A stretch of 64,000 nt of DNA, taken from Saccharum officinarum. Its lineage: Eukaryota; Streptophyta; Magnoliopsida; Poales; Poaceae. Of this stretch, positions 21,418 through 32,729 are shown one piece after another (position 1 is the stretch's first letter; the number at the start of each line of letters is the position of its first letter). The position numbers were made by a program, and so were the translations under genes. The notes under the pieces were generated by a model that made no database searches, had not been told where the DNA came from, and saw only the letters and a program-made list of their open reading frames with translations. The stretch spans positions 68,498,662 to 68,562,661 of the forward strand of contig CM036225.1 of assembly GCA_020631735.1 (NCBI GenBank), written 5' to 3'.

Positions 21418-22683
21418 GCAAGTATAACATGGGCCTAGCTTGATGTCCTAATCACTTTAATCATCTATTCATTTGCATGTGTCTAACTTTGATAACCCTA
21501 AGGATATCCTAGCTATTTGATGACATGTTACCTTGACTCCTACGGGTTAATTGCATATGGGTAGATTGCTAGCGCTCTAACTGAACATGATCTATACGAT
21601 GGTTAATGGTTCTGCGGAACAAAAGGTGAAACATGCTTTATAACAACTGATCCATAGGGCGAAGGTGCAAATGACGTTGGTCATGTTGCCCTAAACCCTC
21701 CGTAAGGACTTATCTGTCGGCAAAAGCTGGAATTGGTAGTGCAACCGTGAGAGTCACACGGCTTTGACTTTAGCTCAGTAATAGGATCTTTTTCTAGCTT
21801 GTTAGAGGTTACCCAAAAGGGCGCAAGAGGGGCTTGCCATTTTGGGTATAGGACTGCCTCTATTCTTATGTGTATAGCCGCGAAGGATTTGTGCCATAGA
21901 AAGAGGGTTCCTACATCTGCCTGCCGAGGAAACCTCGCGGCCCTAACATGTTAGAGAGACCTATGGAAGGCTTCATAGTGTACCCTACCCGTTCACCTTG
22001 GTAGTGTTATGGGAGTAATTAACCCGGACATTTGGGCAACACGACTCACGGGTAAAGATGCACAACCTCTGCAGAGTGTTAAAAACTGTTATAACAGCCG
22101 TGCTCACGGTCACGAGCGGTCCGAAAAACTCACAGAATAAATGGTTACCTGTTATGTTGTTAATTCATGATAATGATGATGATGATGTTATAATGATGTT
22201 CAATGACTCTATTAATTCTAGTATATGATCATGTGGGTTAAATTGGGACCTTAAGCATAATTTGATATTAACCAATGATAAAATGTTGACTTACTAAAAT
22301 GCTAAATGCAGTAAACAATGTCTGCCTTTTGAGCCTCATGAATCCCCATGTTATGCTTGTAGAGTACGAAATGTACTCACGCTTGTTTATTTTTTAATAC
22401 TTTGGAAAAATCCCGGATGGGTACCAGATTTTCAGAGATTGGAGCAGCTAGGCTTGTGATCAACCAGTCAGTTATCCCTATGAAGTGAAGTCTTCACCTG
22501 AAGACCGGAGTTGTCTTTCCGTTGTTTGCTATCTAAGGTTATATCTTTTATAATAAGTACGTTATATATTAAGCATTGTCTTTTGATATTACCCTTAGTT
22601 GTAGCTATATGTGAGATTTGACTTCCTGGACTCACATATGGTGTGTATCTGGTTTTGTTCTTAAAACCGGGTGCTACATACAA

Positions 22684-24040
22684 CATATACAACAGGAAAT
22701 TACTACCTAAACTGTTGTTCATCGAAGATCACCTAGCCAATAGAGATAAGTGAGAAGGCACAAAATCGAAATTGCAAGAGTTTAGCACCAAATTAATTAG
22801 CTGAACAACAGGTGTGTAGTACAAAATATATATCTGACAGTGATAAGGAAATAGGGGAAGTGAGACCATGAAGCAATGGACTGGGTAGGTAACTGGTAGC
22901 TAGATGGCTAGCGTACCATATGGATGGGTTAGTGGACACAGTTACACTTGACCTTGCAACATGCATGCCTGAGCATGTAGAGGTAGAGCATTGTGCTGCC
23001 CATATTAATATGGTGGCCCAGGAGTTCACGTTAGGATCATGTTTGGCTCATTTTTTTTCTTTTAACGTTTTGTGTCCTATCTGTAGTTATCTTCTTGTTT
23101 TTCAAAATATTTCATGACAATTTGAAAGTAATTTTTCCCTATTTTCATTCTTTTTTGTATATGACAAATGGAAGACAAGTCATATATGAATATATGCACC
23201 AAGACAAATAATAAACTGACTTGTGTGGTATGGTTTGGTGTAACCTTCTTCCCTATACCTATTACCAGTTTCTGACCGAATAGCTTAGTTTTTGAGATCC
23301 AATTTCATTCCCAATCGACATTATCGATTCCTTTCTTTAGAAAAAGTATATAAAAGTTGGAAAAAAATCTGATAATTTTTGACCGTTTCATCCCTACTAC
23401 TCCATTAAAAAGCAAGTAAAGATGGATTTTTTTTTAAAAAATAATATATAATGTAATACCTTTACAAACACAAATGGCCACTCACGTTCACTCACCCTTT
23501 TAAAGGAACACAGTCACATCATACGCCTATGAGAGGTAGACAATTTCCTCCCACCAATTACCATCAGCGCAATAGAGAGCGAATAGTAAAACTAGAGAGT
23601 GTAGAGCTAGAACACTTATCGAGACGAGACAGAAGGCTGCTCAGCTGCTCAAGAAGAGCTGAAGGCCTACGGCCATGGGGTCAGTACTGTAGAATAGTAG
23701 TGGCAACGGTTACACTTACATTTGGAAGGAGCGTATTCGTCGGGGGTCAAGGTCGTCGAGAGCCGCCGTTGTTCGGTTGGCTCGGTTCGTTCGTTTACTT
23801 GGCCGGTCTCGCCCGGTTCAGGATACGGCCAGGGCCAACCTTACCTGACTCGAAACCTATGGTGCCCATGTAACGAGTCCTAGTCATCTTCTGTTTTTCT
23901 TGCAGAAAATTGCCGAGCTCACTGACTGCCAGACTTCCCGGTTTCCACTGAAATTACTTGCTCCGTTGCAGTCAATCAAAGGAAATACATATATGCATGT
24001 GAAATAAAATTCTCGGATCAGCAAACGAACCGATCGAGAT
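22684..24040. other. No gene recognised
   Basis: A 114-codon open frame (23529-23873) is present but has no recognisable motif. It lies in a GC-mixed stretch upstream of the peptide gene and I do not call it. The rest is AT-rich. Confidence 0.35.
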
Positions 24041-24052
24041 GTGTTCGATGCC

Positions 24053-24060
24053 TATAAATA
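24053..24060 (+). promoter_or_regulatory. TATA box of the small-peptide gene
   Basis: TATAAATA lies 98 bases before the ATG at 24158. With a start site about 30 bases downstream this leaves a 5' UTR of about 70 bases. Confidence 0.55.
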
Positions 24061-24157
24061 CGACCTCCGAGATGGCGGTTTAAGCAAAGCGGCAGCATAT
24101 ATCTCGAATTCACAGGGCTGGGGACGAGAATTTAACTGCCGCAGGAAGCCAAACGCA

Positions 24158-24483
24158 ATGGCATCCCGCACCAAAACCGCCTGTCTCCTCACGATCCTGC
24201 GGATCACGCTACTGCTCGTCGTCTCCACCGTTATCCTGAGCAGCTCCCTTTGCCATGGAGCCCGCGATGCTTATGCTTATGGTTAGTTATTCTGAACTGC
24301 TCTTCTAATCTTGTGGCATGATATGATCTAGCAATAATATGTGATGGTCTACTAACTGCCAAAACACTACACCATGGCTACGTATTTGCATCATTTCCAG
24401 CGTCGGCTCCCGCCACCATCCATGCCCCCGGTCGTAGTATACCGGCTCCACCGACGAGCGGAGAGATCCCACGTCGGCCCTAA
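24158..24483 (+). CDS. Candidate small secreted peptide precursor, 68 aa, two exons (copy A)
   Basis: Exon 1 (24158-24281) starts at an ATG in good context (GCAATGG). It codes a basic N terminus, a long Leu/Val/Ile core (LLLVVSTVIL) and a Cys-His-Gly region, the plan of a signal peptide. A GTTAGT donor follows. A 119-base intron (24282-24400) ends TTTCCAG. Exon 2 (24401-24483) completes the frame and stops at TAA. The mature end is rich in Pro, Ala and Arg (IPAPPTSGEIPRRP), the size and layout of plant signalling-peptide precursors such as IDA-like or PIP-like families. I cannot match it to any of them. Without splicing the frame stops at 24286 after 43 codons. Splicing is predicted from sequence only. 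Copy B is unchanged. Confidence 0.45.
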
Positions 24484-25309
24484 AAGCTACCTCGACACGG
24501 CCGTTGAAGAAAGAGTTGGAACTAGGAGTACATTATATTGCCTAAATTTAATGATGGCAAAATCTATTTTTCTCTGCACACTAGAGCACTTGCAATTTGC
24601 CGAAAGCATGATTGCAATTTTCGAATAAGAAGCCCGTCATAGGGTTCCTCACAAATTGACGGAACAATCTCTTTCTTTTCTTTTTTGCGAACCAAAAATT
24701 ACGGAGGGATATCTGCCGGCTACTTTCGCTTCACCCGATCTCCCACTCGCCCGCCGCCAGGAACTTTATAACAGCTCTGCGACCCGGTCCGGGACTACTC
24801 CTCGGCGTGTGTGCGCTGCCACCAATCCTGGCGCACGCGCACTCGTAACATCAGCAGCGCACAGTTTTCCACCGACGAGGTTGCAGACAGAAGCTTATAT
24901 AACCTGGGTTCTCTTTTCTCACGTCTAGTTTTTCTTTAGGGCCGACTAGATTCTGGGCCAATGAGCCAATTTCGATTCTACAAGCTATTTTTTCTCTTTC
25001 AGGATAACGCGTTTGTGGGAGATGGTTTGACATCCATATGGAAGTGGAAGTACTATTTTTAAAAATTCATTTACCTTATGTTCCATAATACTTTATACAG
25101 GATTGATAATTCAACTGATACAAAAAAAATAATAAAATTGGTTATCACAAAAAAATAGGAAAAAAGAGTACATCTTATTTGTTAACATGCAAATAGCTAA
25201 TATAAAGCACATGTGGCTTCCGTTTCTTCAGTACCAAAATAGTTGTCACTAATACCCTGAAAAAAACAATACAAGGTAAAACAAATTAAACAATGCATGA
25301 AGTTATATA
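24484..25309. other. No gene recognised
   Basis: This is the 3' flank of the peptide gene followed by mixed sequence. A TATATAA at about 24896 follows a GC-rich patch and could be another promoter, but no downstream ORF supports it. Confidence 0.3.
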
Positions 25310-26592
25310 AACTTCATACTAGGTTCAAATTTTTCTACTGTTAGATTCAAAAATTTGAACGATCACATTATAAACTTTGCACTGCTAGGTTTAAAACTTT
25401 ACATTCAGAATTTATAAAATTTTGAACTTTGACGTTACAAACTTTATCCTTCTAGGTACAAAACATTGAACTATGACGTTTTAAAATTTGTGCCGCCAGG
25501 TTTAAAACTTTACGCTAAGAATTTATAAATTTCAACTATGACAGTACAAGGTTCAAAACTTTACATTTAGAATTTGAAAACTTTGAACTATCACGTTATA
25601 AACTTTGTAATGGTAGATTAAAAACTTTGAACATGACATAACAAACTTTGTAATGCTATGTTCAAAAACTTTACAATCATAATTTATAAACTTTATACTA
25701 TGACATTACAGACTTTATATTTTTAGGTACAAAATTTTGAACTATGACATTATAAACATTGTGCTAAAACTTTACACTCAGAATTTACAAAACTTTCAAA
25801 CTATGACATTACAAAACTTTGTATTATTAGGTTCAAAACTTTGAACTATAAAGTTATATTCTCTCTACTGCAAGGGTTCAAAACTTTACACCTATAATTT
25901 ATAAAACTTTGACCTACAACATTGCAAACTTTTTACTGCCAGATTCAATACTTTGATCTAATACAATATGAACTTTGTATTGTTAGATTTAATACTTTGA
26001 TCTATCACAATATAAACTTTGTACTAATAAATTCAAAAATTTACACCCAGAATTTAAATATAATCTTAAAAACACTACAAACTTTGTACTGCTAGTTTCA
26101 AAATTTTACACTTCAAATTTATAAACTTTAAACTATCAAACTACAAAATTTATAATGTTAGTTTGAAAACTTTGAACTATCACATTTAAAGCTTTATAAT
26201 GGTAGGTTTAAAACTTTACGCTCACAATTTATATACTTTGAACTATCACAATACAAATTTTGTATCGCTAGGTTCAAAACTCTGAACTATCACATTATAA
26301 ACTTTCTACTGCTAGATTTAAAGCTTTACACTCAAAATTTATACACTTTATACTATCACATTACAAACTTTGTATCGGTATGTTCAAAACTTTGAACTAT
26401 CAAATTATAATCTTTGTATTGTTAGGTTCAAAACTTTACACTCAAAATTTATAAACTTTGAACTATCACATTACAAAATTTGTATTGCTAGAATCAGTAA
26501 TTTGATCTATCACATTATAATCTTTGTATTGCTAGGTTCAAAACTTTACACTTAGAATTTCTAAACTTTGAACTATCACACTACAAAATTTT
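25310..26592. repeat. Satellite-like array, 22-bp phased higher-order repeat (copy A)
   Basis: About 1.28 kb of AT-rich repeats. Blocks start AACTTT about every 22 bases and fall into three types: A (GAACTATCACATTATA), B (GTATTGCTAGGTTCAA) and C (ACACTCAGAATTTATA). The B-type phrase GGTTCAAA recurs at spacings near 66 and 44 in alternation, giving a C-A-B-A-B unit of about 110 bp and about 11-12 copies. Units are diverged from each other. No protein coding is implied. Confidence 0.8.
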
Positions 26593-26625
26593 CACGGAAA
26601 CGCAGGAGAGCTGCGTATCAACTAG
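26593..26625 (-). mobile_element. Possible LINE 3'-tail fragment
   Basis: Read on the minus strand, the segment contains GATACGCAGCTCTCCTGCGT, a phrase I associate with 3' ends of cereal LINE elements. No reverse transcriptase is present, and the phrase itself is a short imperfect palindrome (ACGCAGGAGAGCTGCGT). The identification is from memory and weak. Confidence 0.25.
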
Positions 26626-27130
26626 GGTAGAAAATCATTAATAGAATGAGAAACATGTTGGCAATATGACAATGCGATAGCAACAGAATTATCTCAAAAA
26701 ATATTGGCAGTTCACCTTCTATCCCTATGTGTCCCATTGGAAATTTCCATAGCTTGTAGAGTTCTCACACTTACACCAACTGGCAGTGCAAATGTTGACC
26801 TTCCTGTTGATGGTGTGCGATTCGCTGCAGCGAGTCCACAACATTCTGACCTCACTAGGTAAACAATGACAGAGAAAATAAGGTTGCTTCAACATCTGAG
26901 GTTGTAAGTAGTTTCTTAGGTATATTTTAAGAAAGAAATCAATTCTCCTGTACCCTTCACTATTAGAAAAAAAAGAACTTCATATTCACATTAAACATAA
27001 AAAATAAATTGTATCAACCGGAAACATCAAAGCAGCACCAGCATGAAACAAGAATGTACCAGCAAGAAACATAAAGTTTAATAGTACCATGTTTTTTAAA
27101 TAACTATATCTCGTGTTACAAGGAACTAGT
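26626..27130. other. No gene recognised
   Basis: Mixed sequence between the satellite and element 2. A Cys-rich open stretch on the minus strand around 26720-26860 has no recognisable family. Confidence 0.3.
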
Positions 27131-29708
27131 TGTAACACCTAAAATTTTTGCATCTTTTAAAATAGAAGAAGTGGATTTAATTATGTATTTTAGTGAGCAT
27201 TTAACTTAGGGAAATAATAAATTTTATGAAATTAAAATCAAATATAAGGCTAGCTACATGTTGTTACACTCATGTTGCTGCATATTTAATTATGAGATGT
27301 TTGGTTTTGCTCAAATCAAAAAGGAGTTCAAAATCTCTTGAAAATGAATTTACAAAGTTATTTCATAAAAGAAAAAAGAAAATCCTTTATTTTTCCCCTC
27401 TTCCTTGGTTTTGGCCCGCTGGCCCAACCAACCCGCCTCCCCCTTGCTTCCGCATCCCAAGAGGGCACTGCCCAAGTTGGCCCGCTCGCCCTCTTCTTGG
27501 GCGGCCCGTAGGCCAAGCCACAGCGCGCGCGCTCCCGCCCTCCTTCCGCTGACGCGCGGGGCCCGCGCCCACCATCACTGCCGCGTGGGGCCGCGGCGTC
27601 AGCCATCTCCTACCTCCCGCCGGGATGGCTGGGAGGCTTTCCTTTTTCTTGCCGCCGCCGTGTACTCCTCTTTCGATTCGTGTACTCCACGCATCAAACG
27701 GTGGTCGCTAGGGCAAGTTTCACTCGCGCCAACGAGCTCGGTCACCGCCGACAATGGCGCGCCACCGTGCGGCCTTCTTCTCCGGCTGGTGCGCCGCCCC
27801 CTTCCTCCCTCTTCTAATCGGGACCGTTCGGATTAGATCCGACGGTCCAGATCGCCGGATACCCCTTCGGGGTAAATTTTGTTAAAAAGCCCCCGGAATT
27901 TCTTGAATCAAACCCGTAGTCCAAAACGTAAATCCCGAATACGTTTTCTTCTTTTGAAAGCGTAGTTGATCTCAGTAAATTCAAGAATACGTTTTCCTTT
28001 ATTTACAAGTTTGCCACTGATTTTGTTTTAGACATAAAATGCTCATTTTAACTCCGTTTTGACCTGTTCAAATTCTGTTAGGTTCGTATTCGCGAGCTCT
28101 ACATGTTAGTGCTATTATACAGTAGGTTTGTAATATTTAAATTTTGGATTTGTATTATAGTAATTATTTATCTATAGGAAATCTTAGTAAATTCATAACT
28201 TCCGCGTTTCAACTCCGTTTTTCGTGATCTTTATATCTGTGAGATCGTAGCAATGTGTAGAATAGTTTTATAAACCTTTTATACTGATTTCTCTCTGTTG
28301 ATGTACTATTCTAATCTAGTCTAGTTTTTCTTGCATGGATGATCTTGGAATGAGTGTTGTTGATTGTGGTTCGAGTAGACGGTAATTGTTACACGGGTGA
28401 CGAGATCTACTGCTGTGATAATCCAGACCAGCAGGAGTTCTACGAGCAAGGCAAGTATAATATGGGATATTCCTTGTTGTCCTATTTATTATTTAATTAG
28501 TCATTTGCATGTGTCAATTTGCTCAACATAAGGATATCCTAGTCTTTGATTATCTTGTACCTTGTTACCGATGGGTTACACTTGCATATGGGTAGTTGCT
28601 AGCGCTCCACTTAAATACTAGAAATATGAACAATGACTATTGATTATATGCAACCCTTGTTAAAACTTGATTTTGAGAAACATGAATGTAGGGTGAGAGA
28701 GCTTGTGTATCACGATGCTCTTGGTCCTCCATAAGGACTTATTTATTGGCAAAAGTTGGGAACTACAGTACAACTGTGAGTGCCATATGGCTCTGGCTTT
28801 AGTCAAGTATGAAGACCTTTTCTAGCATGTTAGAGGTTATCCGAAAGGACGCAAAAGGGTCTGCCGACTCGGGTATAGTTCGGCTCCTGTCCCTTTGTGT
28901 ACAGGCTGCGTGTCATTGTGCCATTTAGGAAGGAGAGACCTATATCTATTTGCCACCGAAATCTAGCGGCCCTAACATGTTAGACGAACTTCTAAAGGCT
29001 TCATAATAAACCCTGTCGGCCTTCCTTGGAAGTGGGCTAAGAGGCTGATCACCTCGGATGAAAGGGTAAATCACGACTCACAGTGAAAGTATACACCTCT
29101 GCGCAGAGTTGAATAAACTGTTATAACAGCCGTGCCCACGGTTACGGGTGGCCCGGAAAACTGATGGAATAAATTAATCTTGGCTGATGATGTTAATAAC
29201 AATGATTAATGATGATGATTAATGATGATGTTTACTTATTCATGATACTGCTATGGTTACTTGGGGCTTAAGCATAACCATAATTTAATTAATGTTAAGG
29301 TGTAACTTATTAAAAGCAAACCGTAGTATAACCAGTGTCAACCTTTTGAGCCTCAAGAACCCCATATATCTTATTAAGTACGAGATGTACTTATGCTTGT
29401 TTATTTTCATTATTGGATAAAAATCCCGGATGGGTATAAATGGCAATGACTACGACGATTACTATGAGGACAACTAGTTTGGTGTCAACCAGTCGACCAG
29501 ATCCTGTGGTGATGGAGACGTCCTTGGAGTTGTTTAGTTTATCTATCAGATCTCGAGACTTTGAGATGTTTTTTATTTATGTAATTAACTATGGTTCGTG
29601 ATTGTAATAAGGCACTGAGTATGATATTTCTCCTTTACAATTTGTTCTATATGTTCTACACATATGGTTTGCATCCAAATTTTGTGGTTACAAAATATGG
29701 ACGTGATA
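27131..29708 (+). repeat. 5' LTR of Tekay-like element 2 (copy A)
   Basis: It starts TGTAACACC after CTAGT. The end is placed near 29708 by alignment with the solo LTR (GGTGCTACA there, GACGTGATA here) and because a primer-binding site follows. The LTR is about 2.58 kb with an AT-rich U3, a CpG-rich block (about 27405-27850), a 72-bp mini-exon candidate (28379-28450) and the palindrome CCGTGCCCACGG (29130-29141). The exact 3' boundary is uncertain by a few bases, and a GGTTACA ending at 29692 is the alternative. Confidence 0.75.
28379..28450 (+). other. LTR mini-exon candidate (element 2, copy A)
   Basis: GGTTCGAGTAG precedes it and AG|GCAAGTAT ends it. The 72 bases are open in one frame, coding an acidic peptide ending PDQQEFYEQ. 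It is homologous in position, length and donor to 21346-21417 in the solo LTR. Confidence 0.5.
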
Positions 29709-29711
29709 AAT

Positions 29712-29723
29712 TAGTATCAGAGC
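29712..29723 (+). promoter_or_regulatory. Primer-binding site, element 2 (copy A)
   Basis: TAGTATCAGAGC differs at one base from the plant initiator tRNA-Met PBS. It lies directly after the inferred LTR end. Confidence 0.75.
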
Positions 29724-29897
29724 TCGTGTCGACTGTAAGATGCAAGCTTAGTTAGAAATGGTCGTTTACTACTTATTATTTTACTTGTTCTTGTTTACTA
29801 CCTTAGTCTTGTTATTTGTTAAAATCTTTATGCTCCTTCCGCTTTATTCTATTATGAAATTATTGATTCTAATCCCATCTAAAAATAAATTTTGTAG

Positions 29898-30814
29898 ATG
29901 TCACGCACCAGGGAGACTGCCCAAGAGCGTTGGAGCTGGCCTTCCACCCCGTGTCTGTTCCTTGAAGAGGCGCCAGCCCCAGAGATTGTCATCATCTCTG
30001 ATGATGAAGAGGAGCCCATGATGGTGGAAGACGAACCCATGGAGGAGGACATCGTGCTCTTAGAGAACATCACTAGGCATAAGGAGGATGATGAAGAACC
30101 TGCACCAGCTGCACCAACTCCACCACTTCCTGCATCGCCTGCACCAGCCCCAGCTGCACCTGCTGCAATGGGGGAGCAGGAGATGGCACCTGCTGATGAG
30201 GAAGAACCTGAAGAGGAGCCTGGGTGGACTCGTACCTACATCTACAAGCACGCTCCTCACACTGCTTACCATCACAAGCTGCTCAACGATATGCTTCAGG
30301 ACTACTACGCCGACCTAAACACTGGCATCCAGTACTATTGTGCTAAGCACACTCACCCTACTGAGGCGACTTACTGAAAGACGGAGGTGACTGTCACTGT
30401 CTGGAAAGACGACAAGAATGGCAGGGTGGTGAACACTATCCATGGCACACATCCAAGCGTGCTGAAGCTTTCAACAGTATGGAGGACGTCGCCCGGGAGG
30501 CATATGAGTACTACCATGGCTTACGGTATGAGGCTATGGAGGCAGACCGCTTTAGGTACTTGCCCCGCTATGACGCGCAGAAGAAGGATTGGTGGTGACA
30601 GACCCTCAGCATAGCTCTCCTGCCTTGGACACTACAGTGCGGTATGCTCTTGCACTAAAGGTGGGAACGAAGATCTCCAGAAGGAGCTGCGTGGAGTGTA
30701 CAAGGCCACGAGGCGTTACCAGAAGGAGATCGACAAGCTGAGGCTCGGCTGGGACAGCCTCCGCTCTACAAGAAGATGGATGAGGACTATGACGTGCATC
30801 ATGATGACTCTTAG
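29898..30814 (+). pseudogene. orf0 of element 2, copy A (heavily frame-shifted)
   Basis: Same gene as 50703-51625. The ATG follows TTTGTAG. Compared with copy B, two bases are missing at codon 8-9 and one more about 35 bases on, so residues after MSRTRETA read in a wrong frame until the acidic region (SDDEEEP) resumes. A TGA and a frameshift shared with copy B follow, then further one-base losses near 30590, 30660 and 30740. The extra losses lie close to the contig end and look like consensus errors. The histone-like N terminus visible in copy B is lost here for that reason. Confidence 0.75.
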
Positions 30815-31482
30815 AATTTGCGATGCCCTATTGTAATAAAGGTCGTTAGTCGTGTCGTTCGAGTCGAGTCGCTTGCTTGGGTCATGAACTTTGATGTGTT
30901 TGATGGTTTGTTCTTGTGGTCATGCTTGAGTTGGACTTTTCCTTTGAATGCTGAGAACTCATGGGCTTGTCCGTGATTCTCTTAAGTTAAGTTTTAAGGT
31001 TTAGTTTGATGCTTAATAAAGTTTGGGTTCACTTTATCTATCTCCACTGTTGCTGTTTTCTGAGACTGTCTGTGTTCCTTATTTAATATCTCAGTTTTGG
31101 TACGTCCAAAAATCGTGAAAATTTTACAGCAGTAACTACACTTCGACACCTTCCAACGCATCTGAGATCACCCTTATATCTGTTCTGGTCTAGAGTTATA
31201 ACAGTTTTAAGTTGAGGTTGCTGCGCTGACTGAGAGTCTGGATAGTCTGGGTTTACTCCTTTTTCGGCTGACATAATGACGGAATCTGAAAACGTGTTAA
31301 ATACAAAAGTTGCAGAGAACTTCTTAAGCTTTCCAACCATATATAGCACACCTTAATAGGATATCTGGAGTTAGAATTATATTCGTTTTACTAATCTATT
31401 GTCACTGGAATTCGCTAGAAAATTTTATTTGTATCTTTATCATTCATAAGTGATTTATAATTGGATAAACCCTAAATTTGAG
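30815..31482 (+). other. Element 2 spacer between orf0 and gag (copy A, cut by gap)
   Basis: Non-coding sequence with AATAAAG at about 30835, a possible polyadenylation signal after orf0. Copy A ends 20 bases before the gag ATG seen in copy B. Confidence 0.6.
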
Positions 31483-31582
31483 NNNNNNNNNNNNNNNNNN
31501 NNNNNNNNNNNNNNNNNNNNNNNNNNNNNNNNNNNNNNNNNNNNNNNNNNNNNNNNNNNNNNNNNNNNNNNNNNNNNNNNNN
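31483..31582. other. Assembly gap, exactly 100 N
   Basis: One hundred undetermined bases, the conventional size for a gap of unknown length. It lies exactly at the junction of the duplicated blocks. Confidence 1.
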
Positions 31583-31718
31583 GCAGTTCTAAAATGTGTT
31601 CAACTGCAACAAATACAAACCATAGCAACATGCCAAGTCTTAATAGCCATAATCCAAGTTACATAATACATCTAATTAGAGACGCCCATAGTGCTAAGTT
31701 ATGCGAGGAAAATCTGAA

Positions 31719-31833
31719 CTAATACAGCTCCAAGAACAATGATGTATTCAAGGCTCTTCTTGTTGCTACAGGTACTGTCATTTTCTTGTTTCCTTGCGCT
31801 TTTGCTCCAGCTTGCAGACCATTTGGAGAATCA
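31719..31833 (-). other. Possible terminal exon, copy B (unrecognised)
   Basis: Partner of 10923-11035, open throughout in this copy. It runs from a CCTAG acceptor through DSPNGLQAGAKAQGN to a TAG stop. The family is not recognised and expression evidence would be needed to call a gene. Confidence 0.25.
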
Positions 31834-32501
31834 CTAGGTCAATATGAGATATATTTTCATTCGAAATTGTCAGAAAACAAAATGTTAATAATATTTTAAA
31901 TAACCCTATTTAAACTTAAAATTATTTGATTTCTCAAGAAGCAAGACTTTAGTTTTTTATGGTGGGAATAATTCTTATGAGTCTTCATTTATACATTGTG
32001 TAATTTTTTTTTATCCTCCATAGGGTACACATGAATAAATACAGTGATAATTTTTTATGAGTCTTCAGCTGTAAATATAGATACCCACATACATACATGT
32101 ACATTAGTATAAACATATAAAAATATAAATGAAAAGATAGTAGGATTATTGGAGAGATAACGTGGAAAACGATACTCTGATGGTGACCTAATAATACTAG
32201 TGATAGTGGCGCAGCCCTGTGCACTAGTCCGCACCACAAATACCGTTACGTTTAATACTATATAAAAAAAAGAACCGACTGTAAACAGATAAAAGCATAG
32301 AAACACCTGGGGCAAAAGAACTAAGTCTACAGGGTTTTGCCTGCGCCCATGCACATGTAGGGCCAACTTTTTTTGTTTTTGTTTTGGTTCATAGTGACAG
32401 TTGCATGTGTAATATCAATGTATTAGAGAATGATGGAATATGTATCAATATAATAAAGAGGAACAATGGAATATGTAGTATTATGAGATTGAATGATTTT
32501 A

Positions 32502-32729
32502 GGCCCTGTGGTTTGGGTGTTAAAGTTTAACAAACACTGTAGCACTTTCGTCTTATTTGACAAAAAGTTTTCAATCTTAGACTAATTAGGCTTAATAAAT
32601 TCGTCTCGTAAATTACTCCTAATCTGTGCCGACATGCATACAATTAATCTACATTTAGTACTTCATACATTTGAGGGAACATTGATGTGATGGGAGTTAA
32701 ACTTTAACACAACCAAACCAAACGGGGCC
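32502..32729 (+). mobile_element. MITE, GGCCCTGT-type (copy B)
   Basis: Partner of 11687-11916, with two bases missing near the left terminus (CCCTGTGGTTTGGG). Confidence 0.7.

Larger units (their letters stand above)
19725..22678 (+). mobile_element. Solo LTR, Tekay-like Ty3/gypsy, 2,954 bp (copy A)
   Basis: It begins TGTAACACCCTG and ends GGGTGCTACA, and is flanked by a perfect 5-bp duplication TACAA (19720-19724 and 22679-22683). No gag-pol is present, so it arose by recombination between LTRs. The first ~110 bp and several downstream blocks match the LTR at 27131, which shows they are related families. Visible parts: an AT-rich U3, a GC-rich block with a TATA box (20318-20327), a long leader, a 72-bp open segment with splice-like ends (21346-21417), and the palindrome CCGTGCTCACGG (22098-22109). 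The Tekay assignment comes from LTR size and termini. Confidence 0.9.
10788..31482 (+). repeat. Duplicated block, copy A (ends at the gap)
   Basis: This 20,695-bp block is repeated at 31583-52303. It ends at the last base before the 100-N gap, and its partner begins at the first base after the gap. Differences are mostly one-base indels in short runs, for example GTTTGGGTTC against GTTTGGGGGTTC near 31020 and 51830. They cluster in the last ~1.5 kb before the gap. A few substitutions also occur. An unmerged contig overlap is the simplest reading, with haplotype copies or a real tandem duplication as alternatives. Confidence 0.9.

Noticed and set aside
23529..23873. 114-codon ORF upstream of the small-peptide gene
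   Set aside because: No recognisable motif, no splice or promoter support, and composition typical of non-coding GC-mixed DNA.
24401..24483. Assigning the small peptide to the IDA or CLE family
   Set aside because: The Pro-rich end is only loosely similar. The terminal His-Asn and other fixed residues of those families are missing.
25310..26592. CRISPR-like reading of the regular repeat array
   Set aside because: Repeat units are degenerate and contiguous without unique spacers, and the setting is a plant nuclear genome; it is a satellite.
27226..27836. Open frames in the GC-rich part of the element 2 LTR
   Set aside because: They begin in U3 sequence shared with the solo LTR and have only low-complexity GC-rich content; one-base differences between copies A and B change their length.
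29898..30070. Copy A orf0 N terminus as a distinct protein variant
   Set aside because: Against copy B it differs by small deletions that cancel out in frame, close to a contig end where such losses are common. It is treated as a consensus error.
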